Part shown: one piece after another, positions 22,759 to 30,721 of the stretch
How the letters are laid out: each line of letters opens with the position of its first letter
Position numbering within the stretch: the stretch's first letter is position 1
Source of the DNA: M55B112 sp040880545
GTDB taxonomy: Bacteria; Bacteroidota; Bacteroidia; Bacteroidales; GCA-2748055
Length of the DNA: 42,126 nucleotides
Assembly (NCBI GenBank): GCA_040880545.1
Contig: JBBDIE010000041.1
Span: 1-42,126, forward strand
Direction of reading: 5' to 3'
The notes under the pieces: model-generated
What the model saw: only the letters and a program-made list of their open reading frames with translations
Told to the model about the DNA's origin: nothing
Database searches by the model: none
Made by a program: the position numbers and the translations under genes

Positions 22759-24894
22759 TTACTCATTTTTTCTTCGTCTGAGGAAAAAGAGTATCAAAAA
22801 CAAGATTCCAGCCAGCAGTAATCCGACACCCATGACAACGATTGCCGGCAAAATTTTCTTCGGCTCCGGTTGAACGGGTTCCTGATCCGGCTCACGCTCC
22901 TCTTCCACACCCGGTTCTGTCTTTACTATTTCATGTTCTTTCCTCACTTTTACAGGTTCCTTTGCTGGCGTTTTTTCCGGGGCCACGCTAACGGGCGGTT
23001 CCTTTTTAACTGCGGGAGGTGCCTTTTTCACCCGCTCCGCATTTACCAGCACACGTTTGAGGCTCTTATCTCCATTCTCTTCAACCAGGGTAAAGTCAAC
23101 CACGTTCATGCCTGCCGCAGGTATCAGTTCATAGATGAACCGCTCCTGTTCGATCAGGAAACTGTCGGTGGTAATGGTGCGGTTGCCAATGGTTTGTGAC
23201 GCATAGAGTACCGATCCTTCCTCCAATTGCATACCTATCTTCAGGATACGGCCGGCTTTTACGTTGTAAAGCGTATCATCCACTATGATCCTGCTTTCGT
23301 TCCCGGTAAGCAGTTTTGGCTCATATACTTTTGGTTCCAGTACCAGGGCCTCATCTATGGTGATTCCCGCTTTCTCTGTAGATTCGTTAATAACAATCCG
23401 TCTAATCAAATCGTTAAATGTTACACTTTGAAACAACATATCGTAATCGCCCTCTGTAGCTTTCACTTCAAAGGTTTGTGTGGTGAGTTGAGGTCTTCCC
23501 ACATGAACCGTATCTTTCGAATCCCTGTCAATAAGGTAGATCATTAAACTGTCTTCTTCTGTAATTACTTCCTTACCTGCAGCCAGTGATCCCTTTACGA
23601 TATATATCCTGGGGTTGTTCTCACTAATGAGGTCCAGGTAATAGAGATCGTGCCTTCCCCATCCATCTTTTTTGAATTTGGACAGATACGCGTTGGTTCC
23701 GTTATTGAGCGGGAAATAGAAGAGGTCATCACCGGTGGTATTTATGGGATAGCCCAGGTTGATCGGTATTCCCCATTCTCCTGCTTCGTTTATTTCCGAG
23801 TAGAAAATGTCATACCCCCCCATGTTGTAGTGGCCGTAACTACTGAAAAAAAGTTTTTTTCCGTTTTCTGTGATAAAAGGGGTCTCTTCGTTGTACCGGG
23901 TATTGATTTTATTTCCAAGATTCTGCGGTGTCCCCCAGGTACCGTCTTCCAGTTTCTCCGTTTTGTATATATCCAATCCTCCGAATCCGTTTTTCCTGTT
24001 ACTGGTAAAATAGAGCGTGTTTCCGTCTTTCGAAAACGACGCGTGCGATTCCCAGTACCTGGTATTGATCTCACTTCCCATTTTCTCCATGGCTGTCCAC
24101 TGTTCATTTGCATAACGGCTTATATACAGATTGCCAATGAAATCATCGCTGCGATAGATGATCATGGTATTGCCATCACGGGAAAGGCAGGTAGGATAGA
24201 CATCCCCGTCAACACCCAGTTCGGGAATAATATTCCGGGGGGGCTGCCACTGGCCATCTTTTTTTTCAGAAAAGAAGACGGCATCGTAGAATTGCATTTT
24301 TGAAACATATACCAGCCGCTGGCCATTGCCTGAAATGATGGGATTGATATCTGCAAAACGGCTGTTGATTTTTTCACCCAGGTTGATCAGATCGAAATCC
24401 ACAGGCTTTTGCATGAGGTAGCGGGCCCTTTCGCAGGTGCTGATCTGCTCATCCAGCAACTCCACATCGTATATTTTTTCGTCCAGGTTCTCACGGAAAT
24501 ACAAGAAATTTTCAAGGGCCTTGTCTATGTTGTCATTGATGAGGTATGCCTGCCCGAGATAATAATAGACCTCCAGGGGGGCCGCCTTCTCTTTGAAATT
24601 ATTCTCCTTATACTTCGGATTAATATTTTTTGATGCCAGCTCCAGGTAACGAATGGATTTCTCCTTCTGGTATGGGTCATTCAGCATACAAATGCCTATT
24701 TTGTAATTGATATTGTCATTGGCCGGGTCCGCACGCTGTATTCTCAGGTACAGGGGTAGTGCTTCGTTGTATTCCTCAAACAGAAAATATGATTCAGCCT
24801 CCAGAAAAGTCTCCTTCAGATCAGGGGTCTGTGCATCAGTGATGACAGGAAACAGGATACATAGCAGCAAGGACAGAGAAATAATCCGCTTCAT
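22759..24894 (-). CDS. Exported TPR-PD40 protein with C-terminal transmembrane anchor
   Basis: The start is placed at the ATG at 24894 (MKRIISLSLLLCILFPVITD), which gives a clear signal peptide; the longer frame to 24942 would bury it. The 711 residues comprise TPR helices (~25-145), a PD40 propeller (~165-420) with 'FSKDGNTLYFTSNRKNGFGGLDIY' and 'ITENGKKLFFSSYGHYNMGGYDIF', a beta-rich region (~430-630), a Pro/Lys/Glu linker (~630-680) and a single membrane helix 'ILPAIVVMGVGLLLAGILFL' followed by RRRK. The predicted topology is periplasmic with an inner-membrane C-terminal anchor. It is the first gene of the tandem trio on this strand. Confidence 0.83.
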   Translation of the reverse strand: MKRIISLSLLLCILFPVITDAQTPDLKETFLEAESYFLFEEYNEALPLYLRIQRADPANDNINYKIGICMLNDPYQKEKSIRYLELASKNINPKYKENNFKEKAAPLEVYYYLGQAYLINDNIDKALENFLYFRENLDEKIYDVELLDEQISTCERARYLMQKPVDFDLINLGEKINSRFADINPIISGNGQRLVYVSKMQFYDAVFFSEKKDGQWQPPRNIIPELGVDGDVYPTCLSRDGNTMIIYRSDDFIGNLYISRYANEQWTAMEKMGSEINTRYWESHASFSKDGNTLYFTSNRKNGFGGLDIYKTEKLEDGTWGTPQNLGNKINTRYNEETPFITENGKKLFFSSYGHYNMGGYDIFYSEINEAGEWGIPINLGYPINTTGDDLFYFPLNNGTNAYLSKFKKDGWGRHDLYYLDLISENNPRIYIVKGSLAAGKEVITEEDSLMIYLIDRDSKDTVHVGRPQLTTQTFEVKATEGDYDMLFQSVTFNDLIRRIVINESTEKAGITIDEALVLEPKVYEPKLLTGNESRIIVDDTLYNVKAGRILKIGMQLEEGSVLYASQTIGNRTITTDSFLIEQERFIYELIPAAGMNVVDFTLVEENGDKSLKRVLVNAERVKKAPPAVKKEPPVSVAPEKTPAKEPVKVRKEHEIVKTEPGVEEEREPDQEPVQPEPKKILPAIVVMGVGLLLAGILFLILFFLRRRKNE

Positions 24895-25069
24895 ACAATC
24901 GGACCCGTTCACATATTTATACCAAAGTTTGTATATAGCCATTATCTGGTTTTTCCGGTCTATCTATTTCCAATATCTTCCTGAACGATAAATCACCACA
25001 TGGAATACAAATGTAACAATTATCTTAAAAGTAATCTGTGCCTGCAGGAAAACGTCCGTCGCTGCTTAA

Positions 25070-27037
25070 TCAGTTCATATTCGCTGTTCCCAGCGACCTG
25101 AATCCCTTTAGCAGGATTTGAAAATCGGTTCCGGTGTTGTAATCTTTGGCGTAGTCGATATTCAGTTTTTCCAGTTTGTTGCGGTCCATCTCCACTTTCA
25201 TGTATTGAACCGCAGGTGATAATATTCCCTTTCTGAGCCTGGGCAGTGAAGTAATTTCCATATCACCTTCCGAATGGTAACCTACGATTGTTCTCAATCC
25301 CACTAAGGCACGGAGGCACCGGGTAAATGCACGCAGGGGTTTCTTTACGAAGAATAACCAGCCAGGAAAGGAAAGGATAAGAACCAATGAGGCTGCAATA
25401 TCGAATAACCGTTTGGATCGTAGGTTTGAAGCTTTGCCAATGGAGTTGAAGTGGATGGTATACAATTCGCCGGATGTGTTGATGGAATTACTTCCGATAA
25501 TTGAAAGGCTTTCGGGTGGCGCGATCTTATAATTCACTGCCAGTCCGGTAAGCCTGGTCATAATTTTAATGATCTGTTGTGACGAGATGTTTGCTGAGCA
25601 GAAGAGTATTTCATCCAGGTTATAGATCCGGGATATCTCCTCTATCTGGTCAACACTGCCAATGTAAGGTTTTTCATAATCCTGCTCAGGACTCACATAC
25701 CCGATGATCTCCGGTTTAATCCGGGTATTGCTGAGGATGCCGGTCACACGTTCGGCCTCTTGCTTTTCACCCACGATGACGATCCTTTTTTTCTTATGTA
25801 TATCGAACTGGTAGTCGGAAAAACCTGTCAGGTGCATTAACCAGCGCAGGAGCCCCGTACTGATCAGGGCCCACCCGGTGCCCAGCAGGATCAGTGCTCG
25901 TGAAAACCGCAGGCTTTCGGGTAGCAATGCATAGAATACGAGAATAATGAAGGTTCCGATCAGTATCCCCCGCGGGTATCTCCATATTTTCAGTGGCTTG
26001 TCGTATCCACCTGAATAGTAGACGGAAGCGATCCATATCAGGATGTATCCCGGAACGATGTACCTGATGAACAGGTCGGGGTAATGATTCTGTTCGCCGA
26101 ACAGGTAATTTTCCCAAAAGGGTAACCCCATCAGGAACCCCGCGAATATGAGCACCGCATCGATCACCTGGCGGTAGACCTGTTTGACAAATCGACGGGA
26201 TACAGCCAGCGCGGCACGCAGGTATATGGCTATGTTGATAACAATTGTATAGTACCTTGCATTTTTTGAGCTGAAGTGTTTTTTTGCAAAAATGATCATG
26301 GCATTGTAAAATACCATGACATAATTTAAGCTTCCCTTCTTGGTGCTTTCTCCTTTGTAATGGATGATTGTTGTTTCCGGGAAATAGTAATTTTTGTATC
26401 CTCCCTGCAGGATCCTGTAAGAGAGGTCGATGTCCTCCCCGTACATGAAATAGTCCTCATCAAGTAGTCCCACCTTGTCGAGCGTTTCCCGTCTCAGGAA
26501 CATGAATGCTCCCGCCAGCACCTCCACCTCGCTTGTTTTGTCCATAGGTAGAAACCCCAGGTGGTACCTGCTGAATTTTTTTGAACGGGGAAAGAGCCTG
26601 GAGAGGCCAAAAATTTTGTAGAATGCCACCAGTGGGGTGGGGAGGGCCCGTTTTGATTCCGGTAGGAAATGGCCGCTTCCGTCGATCATCTTCACCCCCA
26701 GTGCGCCGGCATCCGGGTGAACCTCCATGAAATTGAAACACTTCGTAAAGGTATCTTCTTCCACCACGGTGTCCGGGTTCAACAGGAGAATGTATTTCCC
26801 CGAAGCCAGTCTGACAGCCTGGTTGTTCGCTTTGCTGAATCCGGTATTTTCCCGGTTTTCAATGAGCCTGACCCATGGAAATTTCTCCCTGATATGGCTG
26901 CATGATCCATCCACCGAATTATTATCCACCACAAACACCTCAGCCTCCAGGCCCTCCATGGCCCTTTTCACCGAATGAAGGCACTGCTCCAGGAAGTACT
27001 TTACATTATAGTTTACAATGACAACTGAAAGATCCAT
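25070..27037 (-). CDS. GT2 glycosyltransferase fused to a decayed polyprenyl sugar-phosphotransferase module
   Basis: The 655-residue protein begins with a GT2 domain: 'MDLSVVIVNYNVKYFLEQCL', 'VVDNNSVDGS', 'NTGFSKANNQA', 'LLLNPDT' and 'AGAFMFLRRETLDKVGLLDEDYFMYGEDIDLSYRI' (residues ~1-240, rhamnosyltransferase-like). Four to five membrane helices follow (~275-415), then a Rossmann-like segment beginning 'RIVIVGEKQEAERV' (~430-550). The C-terminus retains 'RSKRLFDIAASLVLIL' and 'NIDYAKDYNTGTDFQILLKG', the flanks of a bacterial sugar transferase. The catalytic part with its FRQ.R and KFRTM motifs is missing. The GT2 part is likely active in surface polysaccharide synthesis; the rear part is probably structural. 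Confidence 0.85.
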   Translation of the reverse strand: MDLSVVIVNYNVKYFLEQCLHSVKRAMEGLEAEVFVVDNNSVDGSCSHIREKFPWVRLIENRENTGFSKANNQAVRLASGKYILLLNPDTVVEEDTFTKCFNFMEVHPDAGALGVKMIDGSGHFLPESKRALPTPLVAFYKIFGLSRLFPRSKKFSRYHLGFLPMDKTSEVEVLAGAFMFLRRETLDKVGLLDEDYFMYGEDIDLSYRILQGGYKNYYFPETTIIHYKGESTKKGSLNYVMVFYNAMIIFAKKHFSSKNARYYTIVINIAIYLRAALAVSRRFVKQVYRQVIDAVLIFAGFLMGLPFWENYLFGEQNHYPDLFIRYIVPGYILIWIASVYYSGGYDKPLKIWRYPRGILIGTFIILVFYALLPESLRFSRALILLGTGWALISTGLLRWLMHLTGFSDYQFDIHKKKRIVIVGEKQEAERVTGILSNTRIKPEIIGYVSPEQDYEKPYIGSVDQIEEISRIYNLDEILFCSANISSQQIIKIMTRLTGLAVNYKIAPPESLSIIGSNSINTSGELYTIHFNSIGKASNLRSKRLFDIAASLVLILSFPGWLFFVKKPLRAFTRCLRALVGLRTIVGYHSEGDMEITSLPRLRKGILSPAVQYMKVEMDRNKLEKLNIDYAKDYNTGTDFQILLKGFRSLGTANMN

Positions 27038-27104
27038 AGTTCAGAGCTAATCCCTTAAAATTACAAAAAAAGATCACACCAGCAGGGGGCATGGTGGAAT
27101 CCAT

Positions 27105-28337
27105 CTAAAGATCAACATCTACAATGTTTCGTGTCAGATCCTCAAATTCTTCACGTTTGCGTATCAGGTGATCTTTCCCTTTATGGATAAGTACTTCAGC
27201 CGGGCGACACCTGGAATTATAATTGGACGCCATGGCAAAGCAATAGGCACCGGCGTTTTTAAACAGCAGGTAGTCCCCTTCGGTGATCTCGGTTATTTTC
27301 CGGTTCCATCCAAAGGTATCGGTTTCACAAATATACCCAACAACTGTGTAGATCCTGGTTTTTCCAATGGGTTTGCTCACATTCACCACTTCATGGTAGG
27401 CATCGTAAAACATGGGCCGGATAAAGTGGTTCATCCCGGTATCCAGCCCTGCAAAGACGGTAGAAGTGGTCTGCTTGATCACGTTGGTCCTGGCTACAAA
27501 ATATCCCGCTTCACTGACCAGGTATTTTCCCGGTTCGAAGATCAGTGTCAGCTCTTTCCCGTATTCCTTGCAAAAGTCGTTGAATCGCTTTGAGAGCTGG
27601 TCGCCCAGCAATTCAATGTCGGTTTCGATATCGTCCGGTTTGTAGGCTACCTTGAATCCACTGCCGAAATCGATATAATCCAGTCCTGGAAACTCCTTGG
27701 CAGTATTCAGAATGATCTCCGCCCCGCGCAGGAATACGTCCACATCCAGGATGTCTGACCCGGTATGCATGTGTAACCCCTCAACCTGCATGTTATTGGT
27801 CTCTACAACTCTCTTCACCAGCGGGGTCTGGTAGATGGAGATCCCGAATTTCGAGTCGATGTGCCCGGTGGATATCTTCTGGTTTCCACCAGCCATGATA
27901 TGGGGATTGATGCGTACACATACAGGCACAGAGCTTCCGTGGGTATGGCCAAACTGTTCCAGTATGGAGATGTTGTCTATATTGATCCTTACACCCAGTT
28001 TGGTGACCTCATTGATCTCCTCTATGGAGACACAGTTTGGGGTATAGATGATATCCTGTGGATCAAACCCGGCTGCCAGTCCCAGCTTCACCTCCTGGAT
28101 CGAAACTGCGTCCAGCCCCGAACCCAGTTCGCGGAACACTTTGAGAATATTCAGGTTTGTAAGCGCCTTGGCTGCATAATTGATCTTCACCTTCGAATTT
28201 GTGAAGGCATCCATCATCCGCTTGTATTGAGAAACCATTTTTGACGAATCATAAATGTAGAGGGGAGAACCGTATTTCTCCACAATCTTTGTAACGGAAA
28301 CACCGTCAATCACATACTGGTTTCTTTTAAGTTCCAT
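27105..28337 (-). CDS. lysA: Diaminopimelate decarboxylase
   Basis: The start is the ATG at 28337 (MELKRNQYVIDGVSVTKIVE), giving 410 residues; the longer frame lies over a repeat. It is a fold-III PLP enzyme with the Schiff-base lysine Lys57 in 'INYAAKALTN', 'GLHMHTGSDI', 'YIDFGSGFKV', 'LIFEPGKYLVSEAGYFVA' and 'GYICETDTFGWNRKI', which carries the substrate-side Cys. The final 'NAGAYCFAMASNYNSRCRPAEVLI' is typical. It converts meso-diaminopimelate to lysine and CO2. A perfect minus-strand -7 box (TACTTTTG) lies just upstream. Confidence 0.94.
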   Translation of the reverse strand: MELKRNQYVIDGVSVTKIVEKYGSPLYIYDSSKMVSQYKRMMDAFTNSKVKINYAAKALTNLNILKVFRELGSGLDAVSIQEVKLGLAAGFDPQDIIYTPNCVSIEEINEVTKLGVRINIDNISILEQFGHTHGSSVPVCVRINPHIMAGGNQKISTGHIDSKFGISIYQTPLVKRVVETNNMQVEGLHMHTGSDILDVDVFLRGAEIILNTAKEFPGLDYIDFGSGFKVAYKPDDIETDIELLGDQLSKRFNDFCKEYGKELTLIFEPGKYLVSEAGYFVARTNVIKQTTSTVFAGLDTGMNHFIRPMFYDAYHEVVNVSKPIGKTRIYTVVGYICETDTFGWNRKITEITEGDYLLFKNAGAYCFAMASNYNSRCRPAEVLIHKGKDHLIRKREEFEDLTRNIVDVDL

Positions 28338-28363
28338 ATTCGAGGTATTTAAACTTTGAGCAG

Positions 28364-28371
28364 CAAAAGTA
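28364..28371 (-). promoter_or_regulatory. Candidate -7 box for lysA
   Basis: Read on the minus strand this is TACTTTTG, a full match to TAnnTTTG. It would place transcription start near 28357, 20 nt before the lysA ATG. No TTTG is found at the expected upstream distance, so only half of the promoter is supported. Confidence 0.4.
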
Positions 28372-28379
28372 CGAAAAAG

Positions 28380-28423
28380 TGAGAGATGTTGCTTCCGCAA
28401 CGGTGAGAAGTTGCTGGCGCAAT
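28380..28423. repeat. Two tandem 22-bp hairpin repeats
   Basis: Two 22-bp units, 28380-28401 and 28402-28423, match at about 16 of 22 positions. Each holds a small hairpin: GTTGC-TTCC-GCAAC in the first and TTGC-TGGC-GCAA in the second. They lie directly upstream of the lysA -7 box, between recR and lysA, on which side both genes are transcribed leftwards. The origin and role are not known. Confidence 0.6.
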
Positions 28424-28496
28424 GGATATACGAACCTGCTTCACTCCATCTTCCCGACCCTGCCATTCATTTTAAGATCCACTTCGGCTCCCTTGC

Positions 28497-29120
28497 TCAA
28501 GCCTTAAAAGTATCTTCAAACTTTGTTCTGTTCAAAATAGACCTCCCCAGGGTAATTTCGTCTGCATATTCAAGGTCGTCGCCGATAGAGACACCCCTGG
28601 CCAGGGTGGTTACTGATACCGGTGTGTTTTTGAGCTTTTTGTAAATATAAAAGTTGGTTGTATCCCCTTCCATGGTGGTGCTTAGGGCAAGGATCACCTC
28701 CCGGATGATGTTGTTGGCCGCCTTTTCCACCAGCGAATCTATTGTGAGGTCGGCGGGCCCGATGCCGTCCATGGGCGAAATGATCCCTCCCAGCACATGA
28801 TAGATTCCGGAATACTGCTGGGTATTTTCGATGGACATGACGTCCCTGATGTTTTCCACGACACACACTGTTTCATGGTCACGGTAAGTATCACTGCAGA
28901 TGTTGCAGACTTCTGTATCGGAGATATTGTGACATATATTGCAGTGCATGATCTCTTTTTTCATGCGCAGGATCGTGTTGCCAAACCGTTCTGCCACCGA
29001 ATCTTCCTGCTTGAGCAGGAACAGCACGAGCCTTAACGCGGTTTTCCTTCCTATGCCCGGAAGGGATGAAAACTCTTCCACCGCCTCTTCCAGCAATTTT
29101 GATGAATAGTTCTGATGCAT
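28497..29120 (-). CDS. recR: Recombination protein RecR
   Basis: The 207-residue protein has the RecR layout: N-terminal helix-hairpin-helix (LPGIGRKTALRL, residues ~20-31), a four-Cys zinc finger (HCNICHNISDTEVCNIC), a Toprim domain beginning 'TVCVVENIRDVMSIE' and 'YHVLGGIISPMDGIGP', and the C-terminal 'LARGVSIGDDLEYADEITLGRSI'. RecR forms a ring that works with RecO and RecF in gap repair. It is upstream of lysA on the same strand with a gap of about 160 bp that contains a pair of hairpin repeats. Confidence 0.97.
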   Translation of the reverse strand: MHQNYSSKLLEEAVEEFSSLPGIGRKTALRLVLFLLKQEDSVAERFGNTILRMKKEIMHCNICHNISDTEVCNICSDTYRDHETVCVVENIRDVMSIENTQQYSGIYHVLGGIISPMDGIGPADLTIDSLVEKAANNIIREVILALSTTMEGDTTNFYIYKKLKNTPVSVTTLARGVSIGDDLEYADEITLGRSILNRTKFEDTFKA

Positions 29121-29177
29121 TTTTATTTTTAATAATCTGCGGCAAATTTACGATTAGATGGCTATTGCAACAATATT

Positions 29178-29208
29178 TTTGTTCTTTTATTGATTTTCAC
29201 CACATTTG
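29178..29208 (+). promoter_or_regulatory. Candidate promoter for the sodium:solute symporter
   Basis: TTTG at 29178-29181 and CACATTTG at 29201-29208 are separated by exactly 19 bp. The -7 box matches TAnnTTTG at every fixed position except the first base. The implied start point near 29214 leaves an 18-nt leader before the ATG at 29232. Confidence 0.5.
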
Positions 29209-29231
29209 TTCCGCCCACACCTGGCATATAC

Positions 29232-30704
29232 ATGAAACCGGAACTGATCATATCCATTATCATTGCCTACTTTGCGGCCCTGCTGGTAATATCTTATTAC
29301 ACGGGGCGCAAGGCCGATAACGATTCATTTTTTTTAGGAAACAGGAGATCACCCTGGTATATCGTGGCCTTTGGAATGATCGGGGCATCGCTTTCCGGGG
29401 TGACCTTTATCTCCGTACCCGGCTGGGTACTGTCCAGTTCGATGACCTACATGCAGATGGTACTGGGTTACCTGGTGGGTTACGCAGTGATAGCCAATGT
29501 GCTGTTACCGCTCTATTACAGGCTGAACCTGACCAGTATTTATGCATACCTGGAGGAGCGGTTCGGCAGAATCACTTACAAAACAGGGGCATCCTTCTTT
29601 TTGCTCTCCCGGGTAATCGGGGCATCTTTTCGTCTCTTCCTGGTGGCACGTGTTCTGCAGATTTCCGTATTCGATCACTGGAATTTCCCATTCTATGCCA
29701 CGGTGATCATTACTATTTTGCTGATCTGGCTCTACACCAACAAGGGGGGCATCAAAACCATCATCTGGACCGATACCCTGCAAACTTTCTCCATGCTGGC
29801 GGCTGTAATCCTTACGGTGATCTATGTGAGTAAATCCATGGGGCTCGATTTCTCCGGGATGGTATCCACAGTTGCGCAAAGTGAATACGGGAAGATATTT
29901 GAGTTCAGTTCCTGGAAGGCGGGAAACCATTTTGTGCAGCACTTTTTTGCAGGGATGTTCATCACCATTGTGATGACCGGCCTGGACCAGGATATGATGC
30001 AGAAAAACCTGAGCTGCAGGAATCTGAAAGATGCTAAGAAGAATGTCTACTGGATGAGTTTTTCTTTGGTTCCGGTGAACTTGCTCTTTTTATCGCTGGG
30101 TGTTTTGCTGGCCACCTTCGCGGTATCATCCGGCATACAACTTCCGGAACAGACCGATGACCTGTTTCCTATGCTGGCCACGGGAGGTACGCTGCCCCAG
30201 GTGGTTGGAATTACCTTTGTAATCGGACTGGTTGCCGCCGCATATTCCAGTGCCGATTCGGCGCTTACGGCGCTTACCACTTCTTTCACGGTGGATATAC
30301 TCGGAAACCGGGGGAAAAGTGAAGCGGAGATCACCCGTTCACGGAAGATCGTACACATCGGAATTTCGGTATTGCTGGCCATCGTCATCTTTGTATTCGA
30401 TGCCATTAATAATGAGAATGTAATTTCCGCTATTTTCTCGGTAGCTGGATTTACCTATGGACCGCTGCTGGGGCTGTATGCCTTTGGGCTCTTCACCAGG
30501 CGCGGTTTACGCGACAAATGGGTGCCGTTGGTGGCACTGCTGGCACCCGTGGTTGCTTATCTCGACAAGCTGATCATTGAATGGCTGATCAGTAGTTACG
30601 AAATGGGATTCGAGTTCCTGATTATGAACGGGCTGTATACCTTCCTCGGACTATGGATCATATCCACAGCACCGGAAAAGGACCAGGAGGCATCTTCAAA
30701 ATGA
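29232..30704 (+). CDS. Sodium:solute symporter (SSS family)
   Basis: The start is placed at the ATG at 29232 (MKPELIISIIIAYFAALLVI), giving 490 residues and a first helix at the N-terminus. About thirteen hydrophobic segments are present. The family motifs 'DNDSFFLGNRRSPWYIVAFGMIGASLSGVTFISVPG' near the start and 'GLVAAAYSSADSALTALTTSFTVDIL' around residues 330-355 are clear; the latter carries the serines of the second sodium site. The substrate (sugar, amino acid or organic acid) cannot be read from sequence. It would use the sodium gradient made by NQR. It is convergent with the acyl-CoA ligase, 17 bp apart. Confidence 0.92.
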   Translation: MKPELIISIIIAYFAALLVISYYTGRKADNDSFFLGNRRSPWYIVAFGMIGASLSGVTFISVPGWVLSSSMTYMQMVLGYLVGYAVIANVLLPLYYRLNLTSIYAYLEERFGRITYKTGASFFLLSRVIGASFRLFLVARVLQISVFDHWNFPFYATVIITILLIWLYTNKGGIKTIIWTDTLQTFSMLAAVILTVIYVSKSMGLDFSGMVSTVAQSEYGKIFEFSSWKAGNHFVQHFFAGMFITIVMTGLDQDMMQKNLSCRNLKDAKKNVYWMSFSLVPVNLLFLSLGVLLATFAVSSGIQLPEQTDDLFPMLATGGTLPQVVGITFVIGLVAAAYSSADSALTALTTSFTVDILGNRGKSEAEITRSRKIVHIGISVLLAIVIFVFDAINNENVISAIFSVAGFTYGPLLGLYAFGLFTRRGLRDKWVPLVALLAPVVAYLDKLIIEWLISSYEMGFEFLIMNGLYTFLGLWIISTAPEKDQEASSK

Positions 30705-30721
30705 GGCTGACAAAAGGGGTA

